Of a stretch of DNA of 64,000 bases, positions 1 through 11,619 are shown piece by piece (the stretch's first letter is position 1; every line of letters begins with the position of its first letter). Both the position numbers and the translations under genes were made by a program. The notes beneath the pieces are model-generated. The model was not told the DNA's origin. It was given only the letters and a program-made list of their open reading frames with translations, and searched no databases. This DNA is from Seiridium cupressi (taxonomy: Eukaryota > Ascomycota > Sordariomycetes > Amphisphaeriales > Sporocadaceae). The stretch covers positions 1-64,000 of the forward strand of contig JARVKI010000067.1 of assembly GCA_036674765.1 (NCBI GenBank), in the 5' to 3' direction.

Positions 1-74
<74 letters not shown>
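1..74. repeat. Poly-C run at sequence start
   Basis: The first 74 bases are all C. There is no CCCTAA-type telomere unit. It is most simply a sequencing or assembly artefact at a contig end; a genuine homopolymer is possible but less likely. A second, much shorter C run lies near 56207. Confidence 0.95.
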
Positions 75-77
<3 letters not shown>

Positions 78-1760
78 ATGGCTAAACACCCTGCCTAGGG
101 CACAATTTAGTTCAACCACCGTTCCAAGTCAGCTATCAAACGCTCCCCGACGCTTGAATGACCGCGCAGTCCAGCGAGCTGCATGTGACATACACCTGCC
201 CACCCTTTATCGTAATAGCTGAGACTGAGATAGCGGCGGAGGGCACCTCTACACTTAAAGCTAATTCTGCACGACGTATAGACCAGTTTGCTGCTTATTC
301 TTGTGCCGCATCGCCATTTCCGTTTAGGATGCCGTGATTCGTAATCATTCTTAAAGGTATTCCGACTTCGGTGTTCCAGTTCCTGCTGGGATCGCCAGTC
401 CGAGATTAACTTCGTTATGCCTATCATGTCGTTTTTGTTGGCTGAGTCGAGCCTAGTCTGGATTTCTCGCTGTACTATCCCCGAAAAAGACCAGAATATG
501 TCCATTACACCATTGAGGAGGCTTGTGCACATTTCTTCGGACGGGATCATGGTTTAGATTGAGGCAATCAGCTCGGTTTCGAATGTAGGATCCAGGACTG
601 ACACATAGTCACACATGGACTCTTTTGGCTGTAGCCGGGGGTACTGTGGTTGTGCGAAGGTAAGAAATGTCGGAGGTCGTAAGTATTTCATTCGCCAAGC
701 CCTTGATGTCATGGCGGAAGGACGTCAGGGAGACTGGAATGGAGTAATGGACTGGTCATCGGCGGAAAGCACCAACTACTTTCGCGAGGGTGGCGTTGTC
801 GACTGTGAAGGTGCGAAATCGGGCTGTGAATGGTGTAGCTTGAATCGGAGCCCATGTCGGTCCAAAAATTGACAGTGGTTTCACTTCATTCTAGAGAGCT
901 CCCGGCAGAAATAGTAGTGTCATAGGCCATGACGTCGAAATCTCTGGGGGCGGCGGCAATGTTTCCGTGGGATCGGGTAGGTGGAGGATCCAACTTTCCC
1001 GGCCTTGTATATTGTATAGCGGTTCCTCGTTCTGGATATATTTTTTATTCATAGTCCGAAGCAGCTTCTGGTGCAGTATCTTTCCTCTCATTCTATCGTG
1101 ACGAGGGTGGTTCTAAGTAAATATGACTTGCATATATTGTGCTAGGCGTTGTAATGTACAATTATTCTCCAACCGGGTTCGGTCGGGAGATCCCTAAATC
1201 TGGTATCCAGTTGAGATTGCATCGTTGGGAGTCGTCGAACGTTCTCCAATCAACATGACTGCGGAGAACAAATTGATCAAGCCGAATCAACGCTGGGTTG
1301 GGGGTATCTCCGCCCGAAATATCGACGTCTAAACGAGGCTGCGCAAAGCCAACACGGCTAGTTGCATCGTAGAGTTTTGTCTTCGATGTTTCGAGCGTGT
1401 CGTCGTGGGCGAGACCAGTTGGGGGTTTCTAGTGGCAAGCCATAATAGTGCCTCGATACTGGTCGAGTGTATGAATTGCTACCCGAGACGCTTCACTATG
1501 CTTTATTAGATTGTGCCTTTTTGATATAGAGACCGGGGATTTACTGACAACCGACACTGCAAAGTCCTTTTTGTCTGCATCCGTATGGGACTTTACACCA
1601 GTTGCATGTATGTGTGGACTAATGAACTTTGATAACGTCGATTATAGCACGTGACGTGCGAGACGCAATGTCTAGACGAACCTATTCATGTATCTAACCT
1701 CCATGCCTCCACATACCTCTTGGGCTAACCTGGGACAAGTTGATCCATATATTTCCTGCA
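75..1760. other. No recognisable gene; weak ORFs only
   Basis: The longest open frame here is 147 codons on the minus strand (550 to 107), with no motif I recognise. A short plus-strand frame (615-872) and others look like chance ORFs. Base composition is ordinary, unlike the AT-rich block that follows. It may be decayed or unannotated DNA close to a contig end. Confidence 0.5.
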
Positions 1761-2970
1761 CAATTGCGAAGTTATAAAAATATAATATTAATTTAACGCT
1801 TACGCCACGGATATTAAAAGGCGGCAACTTATATTAATTAAAAAATAAAAATTAATTTATATTTTATTTATTTAAAACTATTATCATCTTTATAGCCTTT
1901 TATTTTATTATATAACTTATTTAATAATAACGTTATTTTAACGTTATATTAATATTATATTAATTTTTTTAACCCGGGTTTTATTTTTTATTAATAATTT
2001 TATATTATTTATATATTATATTAATATAATTATTATATTTACGTTTAATATAATTTTTTCTAAATTTTTATTTTAAAAATTTAATTATAATAATAATTAT
2101 TTATAATATTATAAATTATATTAATTTAAATAATAAATATAATAATTAATTATATTATATAAAAAACTTATTTACGTTATTATAATAATTAATAATTATA
2201 ATTTAAATATTAAATAAAAATAATTAAAATTTAAATAATTAATTATTATATATATTAAATTTTTAAACTTTACTTTTATAATTATTTTTTTATAATAAAA
2301 CGGTAAAATTTTTTAATTTTAAATTTATTTTATTATAATATTATAATATTATTAACTTTTTTAATAATAAATTCTTTATTAATTTATAAATATTATCCTT
2401 TTAATATATTATTATATTATATTATTAATTATTATTTTATTAAATAAATAACCGTTTTTATAATATATAATCGCGTAATTAATATTTATAATAATAATTA
2501 TTTATTTATTTCTTTTAATAATAACCCTTTTTTATTATTATTATTACGTATATATTAATTTTAAATAAATATTATCCGTTATTATCGTTAATATTAACGC
2601 TTTTTTACCGTTTTTACTTTTTAATAATAATAATTATAAGCGTTTTATTTTTATTATATATATTAATCGCGTTTATAAAAAAGTTAAAAAGGTTAAATTT
2701 TTACGTAATATTATTAAAACGTTTAAAATTTAATATTATATTTATATTTAACGTTTCGCTTATAAATAAAATTACCGTTATTATAATTAAATTAAATAAT
2801 ATTTTATTACGTAATTAATTTATTTATTTTTTAATAAATAATAATAAACGTTATAAACGTTTATATTATATATAATATAAAATTAAATAATTATTTTTTA
2901 AAAAAAGTTTAAAATTCGTTTTAAATAAAAATGAAAAAGTTAATATTTTATTTTTTATATTATAATATAT

Positions 2971-3030
2971 AATTTTATTTAATTTTATTTAATTTTATTT
3001 AATTTTATTTAATTTTATTTAATTTTATTT
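2971..3030 (+). repeat. Tandem repeat, 10-bp unit x 6
   Basis: Six perfect head-to-tail copies of AATTTTATTT lie inside the AT-rich block. The copies are identical, in contrast to the irregular sequence around them, so the array probably expanded after the RIP-like mutation. Confidence 0.95.
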
Positions 3031-3654
3031 TTTAAATACCATATAATATATATTATTTTATTAACGTTATTATAAAAAAGTTACGTTTACGTTTTAAATT
3101 AAATTTTATAATTATAAAAAAAATACGTAATTTAAAATTAAATTTATTTTAATATAATAAAATTAAAACGTTAATATAACGTTAAAATAACGTATTTATA
3201 AAGTTTATAAAATATTTTTAATATTATTAAATTATATTAATATTATTATTTAATTAAATTTTTAAATAATAAATTTATAAAAGGTTTTATAATTTTTAAA
3301 TTAATTAAATTACGCTTTTTTAACCTTTATAAATTATTATTATTTTTTAAATTTAATTAAAATATTTAATAATAAAATATTAATAATATAAAAATTAATT
3401 TAATATAATTTTTAAATTTATAAAAAGCTAAATTTATTTATACACTTTTAATTAATTTAAAAACTAATATTTATATAATATTTTTATATAATAATTATTT
3501 TTATAAAAAAATTAAAATATTAAATAAATTATATAATAAAATAAAAAATTATAAAAATAATAATAATTTTAAATAAATAAAATATAAATTAATTTTTATT
3601 TTTTAATTAATATAAATTACCGCTTTTTAATATTTATAATATAAACGTTAAATT

Positions 3655-3705
3655 AGCGCCGCACTTTCGCGGCGCTATTTTAACGCTATTTTAACGCTAT
3701 TTTAG
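3655..3705. repeat. GC-rich hairpin and short direct repeats at the edge of the AT block
   Basis: An inverted repeat with 8-bp arms AGCGCCGC / GCGGCGCT and a 6-base loop (3655-3676) is followed by about three copies of a CGCTATTTTAA-like unit. Another small inverted repeat (CTGCG..CGCAG) lies around 3790-3803. The position at an abrupt composition change suggests the terminus of a mobile element, but no target-site duplication was established. Confidence 0.55.
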
Positions 3706-3735
3706 CGCTGCGTTAGCGTTATATCGGTATTATAT

Positions 3736-4781
3736 TAATCCCTTCGGCCCGGGTCTTATCCCTTATTAGTGGTTTTACGCTATCTGTGCGCTGCGTCAGC
3801 GCAGCTGCTGCATTCGCGTCTGACAGTTATATATTTAGACACTTGGCAGCTTACGCCCTATGCCCACCAAAATGGACACCGTTTAAGGCCCAGGTCACAA
3901 AAGGATTCGTCACCAACCATCCTCACCAGTGGCTCGCAGAAAACTCCGTTGTAAAAAAGTGCGAGGCTGCGGCGCATCTGACAGGGCTTCGTGATTCACG
4001 GCGGGTTAGATGCTTGCGGACTTGCACCTGGACACCCGTTCGCGCTCCTCCGTTTTACCGAGTGACAGCAATTGACACTTTCTTGTCTAAGCGACATGTC
4101 TTGGCGTAATCTCTGTCTCATTCGAGAGTCTTGGCCTCATCCCATCTCACGCAAGCGCCTCCGTCGCCTCAAACCTGCAGCTGAATGGCGGTAATTGGGG
4201 TCCCTTTGGTTTGAAAGATTGTAGAGTGTCGTCACTGTTGGGTCAGTGAAATCTTGTTGGCTCCTTCAATACTTCAGGGTTGGTTTGGCCTCTAAAATAG
4301 GGTACCACCAGTCAAGTCAGAAGTGTAATTTGATTTGCAAGGCTTGTAGCTTATGTCGTCATTGGCTAAGCGAGCACATATGATGGCAGCCCTTCTGCCT
4401 CGATTGGGTATTTCGGCTAATTATTCTTTTTATAACATGGCACTAGTGGTTTGATGTCTTCTTAGATTTCGTCTCTCCACGTGCCGGTGGAGCACTGCCT
4501 TCGCGGGCTGGAGGGCCTGAGCATGCCTGCTGACGCTGAAGAGTTGCTAGGCTGCACGCGGATGGAATTTGTTTATTCAGCTAATCTACCATGTTTCATC
4601 CCATGGTTGTGCAGGAAAAAAGAGACCGATAGAGCTGTTTCTTAATGTTTCTTGGCAACGGATTCTCCTAAGATCCTCCATTATCGTTGACATTATATTA
4701 GTATTCAATTACCAATAGTTGAGGTGCGGTGGACCGGTTTTTTATCAGACCGTCGGTCTTATTGGTGATGATAATACAAGT
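3736..4781. other. Intergenic stretch between the AT block and the cluster
   Basis: Composition returns to normal. Two overlapping plus-strand frames (3769-4109) have no recognisable motif. The stretch contains the 3' flank of the exporter gene. No RNA gene was recognised. Confidence 0.5.
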
Positions 4782-6942
4782 TCAATCTTTGATTTCAACG
4801 AATTCTGTTGGTGTGCGTCTCCACGCGCCGAGACATGCCATCAAGCCTGCCGCACTAAGTCCTATCATGATCTTAGTTTGCAGATTAAATGCGTCTCCGT
4901 AAACCTTCACTATAGCTCTCCTCGCACTCGGGGAAAACTGTGATATAGCCTCCGGCGATTGTGTTATGGCGCTTAACTGGTCAGGACTCAACACCGTGCT
5001 CAGCCCATCAGAAACCTGCGCTGATAACACAGCTTGAGCGATGGCAACACCGATCAGCCCTCCCAAGACGCGGATTTGCGTTATCGCACCAATTGCGATG
5101 CCTGTGTATTCAGAGATTAGCAAAAGTTCCCGCGACGAATACGAGTAAGGGCGGGACTTACCGGAATCCTCGCCCGTCACCTCTACCCTGGCGAGGATCA
5201 CGAAGCTGCTAAGCGTAAATCCGAAGCCCATTCCCAATAGAACTTGATACCCATATTGGGCAGGTGACACTTCCCCCGTCGTAGGCAGTGTGATCATCAG
5301 CCCAAGCGCAATGATCTGTAAGCACAGTGATGAAGATAAGATGTACCAGCTGACGTTCTTACGACTAGCAATTAGACCGCCTAGTCCTGCACCAGTCGCT
5401 GACAGTAAGAGTAGAGGAAGCATGCGGATGCCAGCATCGACGGCTGACAATCCGTTTTGCAGTTGGAACCTCTGGGGCAAGAATACGATTGTAATCATGA
5501 AAGGAAAGCCAGTAATGAAAGCGGTTCTGTGCCCAACGTGAGTCTCATACTTATCAGAGTTTTGGGAGCAAGAAGAGGAAGTAAAGAGACAGGGAATTGG
5601 AACGGTCAGCATGGGATGACGCACAAGAAGAGAAATCCTAATACCCTCGTATTAAGGAGGTGAATGGGCAATAAAGTAAGCATTCGAATTCTTTGAATCT
5701 TGGCATTCGACAGCAACCACTCCCATGCGACAAACCCAGTCAAAGCGACGGAGCTGATTGCGAAACTCGTGATGATAGTAGGGCTATCCCAAGTGTAGGT
5801 ACCGCCGCCTCCCTCGAGAGCGAAGACGAGGAATACGACCCCGAGCAACGAAAGAACCATACCTGGGTAGTCGATAAAGGAAAGTGTGGTAGTTGTAATA
5901 GTCAGTGGTCTTGTATTGGTTGGGAAAATGAAGATAACGACAACAAGAATGACGAAGCCAATAGGACCACTACTTGAAAGTTAGATGAGCATCTTGGTAA
6001 ATATTTGCGACGTACTTGAGGTAAAATATCCAGCGCCAGTCACCGTTGCTTGTGATAACACCGCCGAGAACTGGACCAAGCAAGCTTGACAAGGCAAAGA
6101 TTGACCCCAATAACCCAGAAGCGATGCCAATATACTTGAAGGGGGTAATCTCGACCATTACGGACATGGCCATGCTGTATAGACCAGCTCCTCCAATGCC
6201 CTGAAAAGCCCGAAAGATAATCCTAACATTTCCGCGGTTAGCGATGCGACAGTAAGTAGCATGGTTTACTGACAACTGCATCATTGACTTTGCACCACCG
6301 CATGCTGAGGAAAACACCGTGAATATAACGATTGCCGTAATTAACGTAGGCTTTCTTCCAAATAGATCGCTTACTCTAGCGAATATAATAAGGAACCCTG
6401 CATTGTTAAGCATGCATGTCAGTCTCGTGTATGTCCTCCAGTGAGATATGTATGTGTAATGGACTGACCAGTATATGTTACTAAGTAAGCTGTCACGATC
6501 CAGTTTGCATTTCGGCCATCCTTGAGACTTGCGGAAACCGAGACCAGCGATGTTGATATGATCGTAGTCTCCACACTGGACAGGAAGAGCCCGCAACACA
6601 GACTGTTATGCATCACGTGGTGAGCAAAGCGACGACCACGAATAAAATTGCCTTCACGTACCATGTCATTGTGACCCAGAGATGCCATCCTTTCATTGGG
6701 TCAAGTTTCGCTTGCTGGAGTGCGCTGGTCTTCCGCCAACGATTCGTCTCGTTCACATTGACAGGGAGGGAGTATATTGAATTTCGCAGGTACATGGAAT
6801 CTCTTAGGTATTGAGAACGCCTCTGGGTGTTTCTTCGCTGGGTATTTCGGCTATAGGGTGCCAACTGAAAATCCCTTTCTGGGTAGGGCGAGTCCAGGCG
6901 CCTCATCAAGTTTGTAACGCTCTCGCGAGTTTCTTGGTCCAT
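4782..6942 (-). CDS. DHA2-type MFS exporter (14-TM drug:H+ antiporter family)
   Basis: This is a membrane efflux pump, probably exporting the cluster product. Splicing out 6661-6603, 6468-6398, 6273-6223, 6015-5970, 5644-5544 and 5161-5102 gives one continuous frame of 590 residues, typical of 14-TM DHA2 pumps. A hydrophilic tail of about 80 residues precedes the first helix. MFS motif A is visible as RVSDLFGRK (about residues 146-154), followed by WRWIFYLN and many hydrophobic segments. The donor at 5645/5644 is less certain because that intron is the longest (101 nt). The gene is transcribed away from the adjacent regulator, sharing a 1.4-kb promoter region. Family assignment is firm; the substrate is inferred from context only. 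Confidence 0.88.
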
Positions 6943-8349
6943 ATTGTCTAGACCTCAAGATGCTGAATACACAAGACAATTAAAAGTCTGGTGAGGTGTG
7001 TAAGACTCTTGAAGTCGAAATCCACCTTCTAGGACGGAGATGTCTGGACAAAGCATCAACCAGAGCGTACCAGATCGCGGTCCTCCCTCGTCATCTAACA
7101 GACTGAGTAGAACGTCACAAAAGGCACTGCCTCGCCAGCCTCGCGCTCCATCGATCTTCGCCTGCTAGGAAGCTGCGGATTATCAGCGAGGGAATGAATA
7201 GATTTAGAACCATTCATCCACACATCCGATGCAGGGTTCTCTGTAGAGCACGAGGTACGTCATTGCGATGAAGAGCGTTGCCAGGATGAACGAGATTCAA
7301 GAAAGTAGGATACAAGAAGAGATAAGTAAAAGGTAGGTCAGGGTTCGAATACGATCACGTCGATCATTGAGGATTCCGCTGGATCGTCGTAGGCGCTTGA
7401 ATGATCTGGTCGGGCCCGGCTGACACAGCATCGCACAGAAATCCTGTCAACCACCAGATTGGTCACTCCGCCCTCTGGGGCTACAGGGGCTAGCCCCGGC
7501 GACGGGGAAACTCCCACGTGGAAGCTCGTTCCAGCCGAGAACCCAAAATAATCATCAGACAGATAAAGACAGATAAAATGAGTATTGTCGATTGTAGTGG
7601 AGAAGGACAGCCTTCTAGGATAGGCATTAGTCTAGCTATTTGATTATGACAATCATTCCAACACAGCCATAATATTCAAGGCACGGAACATCCACCCGGT
7701 ATCTGCCTGCACTGTGCCGCTGACAGACCGCATCAAGTGTCCAGCCAACACTTCAGGCCTTCTTGCAGCTCGATTTGGGGCGCTGCACGCCGACCATGAC
7801 GTCAGTGGATGCCTCTGCTGCAGAGTGCGATGCTGACAGCATAATCCTTCAGTTGCGTGTTGGTTCCTTACATTGTTATCATCTCAGTCTTTCGGCATAG
7901 CCTGCTTAGCCTCAATTCCCCGAATGATCTAATTCGGACACAGGCAGCCGAAGATGATGATCCACTTGCCGTGACTCTCCCATTGGATACGCCTGGGATT
8001 CCGATTTGGTCACACTTTATCTTACGAAAATTAATATTAGATCCCTCTGCTTCTCAGGTTCCGCTTTCAGAAGGCTCTACTGTGCCCGTTGGATGGATTG
8101 GCGGATTCTGCCATGCCTTGTAGGCATACATAGTAGCCAGATGTGTACAGGATTCCACAAATTCGACGAGTGACGCAGGTGGACATTGAATTGTGGGAAT
8201 AATCAGCCTTATCGCCAAGATCCAGGCCCTCGACAGTAGATATTATGCCAAACATTTGTCCACTTATTTCGAGACATCTTCGTGCATGTCTGCCCTCTGT
8301 TGAGCGACTAGTTAGTACACTATAGCAGCGTCTCTTGATAATATCATCA
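6943..8349. promoter_or_regulatory. Divergent promoter region between exporter and regulator
   Basis: No gene is seen in this 1.4 kb between two genes transcribed apart. Visible elements are a 12-bp palindrome GGGGCTAGCCCC at 7486-7497, a CGGGCCCG palindrome near 7411, and a CACGTG box near 7516. These resemble fungal regulator sites, but their function is not shown. Confidence 0.45.
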
Positions 8350-9382
8350 ATGATGGACACTGTATTTCGTGGTAAGTTTACATTCTTAAGATTCTATAAG
8401 TGCAATATTGTTAATGAATCATCATAGAAGCATGCGACGCTTGTCACCGTCGCAAGACACGATGCCCCCATGAAGGAATCGGAGCTTGTGCAAATTGTCG
8501 CCGAACCGGCCAAATTTGTCAGTTCAGCCCGCGAGATGAGATGGGCAGACCGAGAACCACATCGAGGGCTGGTCGAAAATCCAGGATGAGGAAAGACATA
8601 CGGTCTTCGAGATCGCCGTCTGTCGGTGCTCCGATACATGCCGGATACTCCACTGCCGATTCCGCTTCACACCACTCATCGCCTGAGCCTAATGATGGCG
8701 TTGCTCCAGATTACGCCGCTGAGATGCAGCATACTTTTGATATTGCAGGACAGCAGCCTCTTGGTCCGTCTTGTACTGTCCATGGCCTGGACGCAGAGGA
8801 CCACCACTCCGCTGTTCTTGCTTGGGATGACTGCACTATGCATACTATCAACTCGTAAGTTTAAGATCAATCGACGCCACTTTATTAGCAATTGCTGATG
8901 ATGTTTATGGAATTAGCTTTGGGCCGCCTTGGATGCAACAAGTCCCACCCTACCCTATACCACTTGGCCCTCAGCACTCGATACCGACGCCGCCGTTTGA
9001 TTGCCCGCCGATACAGCCATACGATTACCCATTATTCCCTTTTACACCCCGAGGCTCTCCACCTGGAGACCTGGATGTTAAGCTTGACGTGGATCAAGAG
9101 CCTACAGATCCACTGGCCGACCAGACGCAAGCAAACGTCCATGCTCTCATCGAAACCAACTACCAACTATCACAAGTCCTGGTTTTTCTTTCCAGACAGG
9201 GCAACAACGACGCCTATTATACCATGCTCTCGGATGCGACTCTCATAGAGTTTCATCTAGCCAAATTACAGAAAGTGCTCGCTACTTTGAAGGGAGATAT
9301 CCGCCATCAGCCGCATGATCGCCTGGACGGGTTGCGAAGGTCATTGCTAGAATTTGTACAGGAGCTCCGGAAAGGCATATAA
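8350..9382 (+). CDS. Zn(II)2Cys6 cluster-type transcription factor
   Basis: Likely pathway-specific regulator of the polyketide cluster. A 22-nt first exon (8350-8371) is joined over introns 8372-8427 and 8855-8916, giving 304 residues. The zinc cluster begins at residue 10 with spacing C-x2-C-x6-C-x7-C-x2-C-x6-C, followed by a basic linker rich in Arg and Lys. This is the arrangement of small AflR-like regulators. A Pro/Tyr-rich stretch lies just after the second intron, and the C-terminal part has helical character (residues about 205-300). Without the tiny first exon no ATG precedes the zinc cluster, which supports this start. The target genes are inferred from position. Confidence 0.85.
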
Positions 9383-10093
9383 TATCCAGAAACCCAGATT
9401 GTGAGAAGGGCGTCCGAAACTTCTCATGGTGGGCAAACCACAAATTCCTGATAAAATACTGTATTGTAGCTTATTACATTAGATGGCGAATCCTTAACGT
9501 TTAACCTTCCACTAGCATCCTCGAAAGGCACCGCATTTACTCGACGAAACGTTGATAATAAGGCGCGAAATACAGAGACGAATGGATCGTAGTAAACTGG
9601 GACATGTTTTTGAGCGCTTGATCTCTCTTCGTTATGTGGTGATCACTGGTAAAGGTCTTCCCAGTCGTCAAGTGCCATGACTTGAACGATAATACCAATG
9701 GATGTAAAAAGCATATAATAATTAGGGTGTTCCAATATACATGTTTTTAATATCTGTTGTTAAAAGATATTCGTTTCTGTTAATACTTTTCTGTGTATAA
9801 CATAAATAGTTAAAAAAGTATATAATGATTATTGATTAAAATTCTGTGCTTCAAAGTTGACATGAGTTTCTGCTGGTAGATTCCAAAGCGCTGAGCAATT
9901 AAAAGAAAAAATACAAACATATTCTTAGAACTATCGAATGCGACCTCCATATTGCCCTCTGCCAGTTCTGAACACTTAAACTCCTCGCAATAATGAATAT
10001 GTCTAAACCTTAGCCCCCGATGCAGCTTGCGCCGTGACAAACAAACATAATCCACCGGGTGAATTTGTGGCCTCTCTCGTCTATAGTCTCTCC
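9383..10093. other. Convergent 3' region
   Basis: The 3' flanks of the regulator and the hydrolase meet here. The sequence is AT-leaning with no convincing gene; a minus-strand frame just below the hydrolase stop (10097 to 9810) has no motif and probably lies in its 3' UTR. Confidence 0.5.
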
Positions 10094-10867
10094 TCAACTT
10101 TGGAAGATAGCTTTGGATATCATATTTTCCGCTGCAGAGGCAGCCTTTTGTGAGAAGTTGCTGTCCCGTGGAAGCATGTGGCCCAGGTCATGAGTAACTA
10201 CGACCTTTTCGCCCACGCAGAGATCCACGAGAGCACGACCCTGGGGTAAATACGGGTCATCTTCCCCGACTATGTGTACCGTGGGGACATTGATTCTAGT
10301 TTTCGTCTTCTTGGCATGATGTCGGCGAAGGAATGAATCTCCTGGGTATGAGCCGTTGACAAATCCGCTCGTCTTAGAGGACTCTACGAAGGCGCTCGTG
10401 ATTACGTCCTGTATTCGGACGAGGCCTGTTTCCGGACTGATGACAGCTTGATAGTCTTCAGGACTGTCAATACTGTCAAGGTCAAATGGCAAGCTCCCGC
10501 AGAGGAAGACGGCTACCCTAAAAAGAGGTTGGCCCCGAGGATTGTTCTTTTGGTGGTCCAGCAATAGCGACGAGGCCAATGCTGCACCTTGCGAGAAGCC
10601 GATGATTCCGTCAAAGGGACCCTCCTCATCGACCACGTCGTAGATCAGGTCGAATGCTTCTTGTAACTGATCCAGTGTCGGCTGTCTATAGTAACAATAG
10701 AAGGGGCCTGGAAATATTTCCTTGACACCCTCGGCCGCGTCACATTCGGTCAGTCCGTCAATGAAGACAAACTCGTGCGAGGTGTCAAGATTTGCAACTA
10801 TGGGAGCTAGCTGGGCCTCGAACACGGCCGAGTTGGTGCCCATGCCATGCAGACATAGGAATCGCAT
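10094..10867 (-). CDS. FSH-family serine hydrolase, LovG-like off-loading thioesterase candidate
   Basis: An intronless 257-residue alpha/beta hydrolase of the FSH1 family. The N-terminus has the family signature LCLHGMGTN. The nucleophile motif is GFSQGAA with Ser92, the acid probably lies in VGEDDPY (about residue 200), and the base is His230 in HDLGHMLP. LovG, a member of this family, releases the chain from the lovastatin HR-PKS. The PKS in this window ends in an ACP with no thioesterase, so this enzyme is the obvious candidate for releasing its product. Family assignment is strong; the role is an inference from neighbours. Confidence 0.88.
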   Translation of the reverse strand: MRFLCLHGMGTNSAVFEAQLAPIVANLDTSHEFVFIDGLTECDAAEGVKEIFPGPFYCYYRQPTLDQLQEAFDLIYDVVDEEGPFDGIIGFSQGAALASSLLLDHQKNNPRGQPLFRVAVFLCGSLPFDLDSIDSPEDYQAVISPETGLVRIQDVITSAFVESSKTSGFVNGSYPGDSFLRRHHAKKTKTRINVPTVHIVGEDDPYLPQGRALVDLCVGEKVVVTHDLGHMLPRDSNFSQKAASAAENMISKAIFQS

Positions 10868-11619
10868 AATGGCCAGATAAAAATCAAATGCTAGTAGAGG
10901 TATCAGGGCAGCAAGTTTCTTCTGGATGAGAGATTGAGAAGGAAGAAAAACAGATGATGCCTCCGATTTCTTTCGAGATGTTCGCTTTCTCTACATTTAT
11001 TCGAATATAATTCAACCTCGTGCAAATCTTTTCCTTGTTTCGATGCAAACAGAGGGCCGTCGCTAACAGGCTAAAAGTCGCCGTTCTCTAGTGTTGTGTA
11101 AAGAGCGATCACCATTACATCAGTCCTTATTTAAGATTGAATAGAAAGGAACCTTTCGGTAGAACTATTGGGATTCGAAGGATTTGTGGCGCAACCCAGA
11201 TATCAGAACATGTTTCGTAGGCGTTTCTGCAGTTAGGCGGCGCTACGCAGCCTGGCCCACTTTGCATCCTGAAACTTCCTCCACCTCTCTAATCTTAGGG
11301 CATTTCAATCAGCAAACTGGAGGGCTGTGCTATGCACGCCATAAGAGTCATTGCATCTCATTGGTGAGCGATACGTGAACGGATAGGCCCCCACTACACG
11401 ATCGCTCGCAATCGTGCAATTATTTACTACGCATATGGGAAAATTCCAGCATGGGACAGGGAGAAAAACTATATCCGTAGATAGCTTCTATATTCAAAGT
11501 CAAATCTGGATTACAATACATCGTGAGCCTATGTATGCTTTATATATCAAGTTTGCATCACACGACTCTATGAGTATCAAATAGGTATTGCACTGTACAT
11601 GGAGTTGTTACTAGAGAAA
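10868..11619. promoter_or_regulatory. Promoter of the hydrolase and 3' flank of the glycosyltransferase
   Basis: No gene is seen in these 750 bases. A short plus-strand frame (11184-11378) has no motif. The part next to 10867 must contain the promoter and leader of the hydrolase. Confidence 0.4.

Larger units (their letters stand above)
1761..3735. repeat. Extremely AT-rich block with RIP-like composition
   Basis: About 2 kb consists almost only of A and T. The remaining C and G sit mainly in CpG, CpC or TpTpC settings. CpA and TpG are nearly absent across most of it, with isolated cases near 2932, 3040 and 3443. RIP in Pezizomycotina turns CpA into TpA on both strands of repeated DNA, so this is what a heavily mutated transposon or repeat would look like. 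No coding capacity survives. The type of the original element cannot be told. Confidence 0.85.

Noticed and set aside
1..74. Telomere at the window start.
   Set aside because: Fungal telomeres are TTAGGG/CCCTAA repeats; this is only C.
107..550. 147-codon minus-strand ORF near the contig end.
   Set aside because: No motif, no splice partner and no conserved composition; not reported as a gene.
7340..7352. GGTTCGAATAC resembles a tRNA B box.
   Set aside because: No A box, acceptor stem or terminator at the right distance.
9810..10097. 95-codon ORF just downstream of the FSH hydrolase on the same strand.
   Set aside because: Overlaps the hydrolase end in another frame, AT-rich and without motifs; probably 3' UTR.
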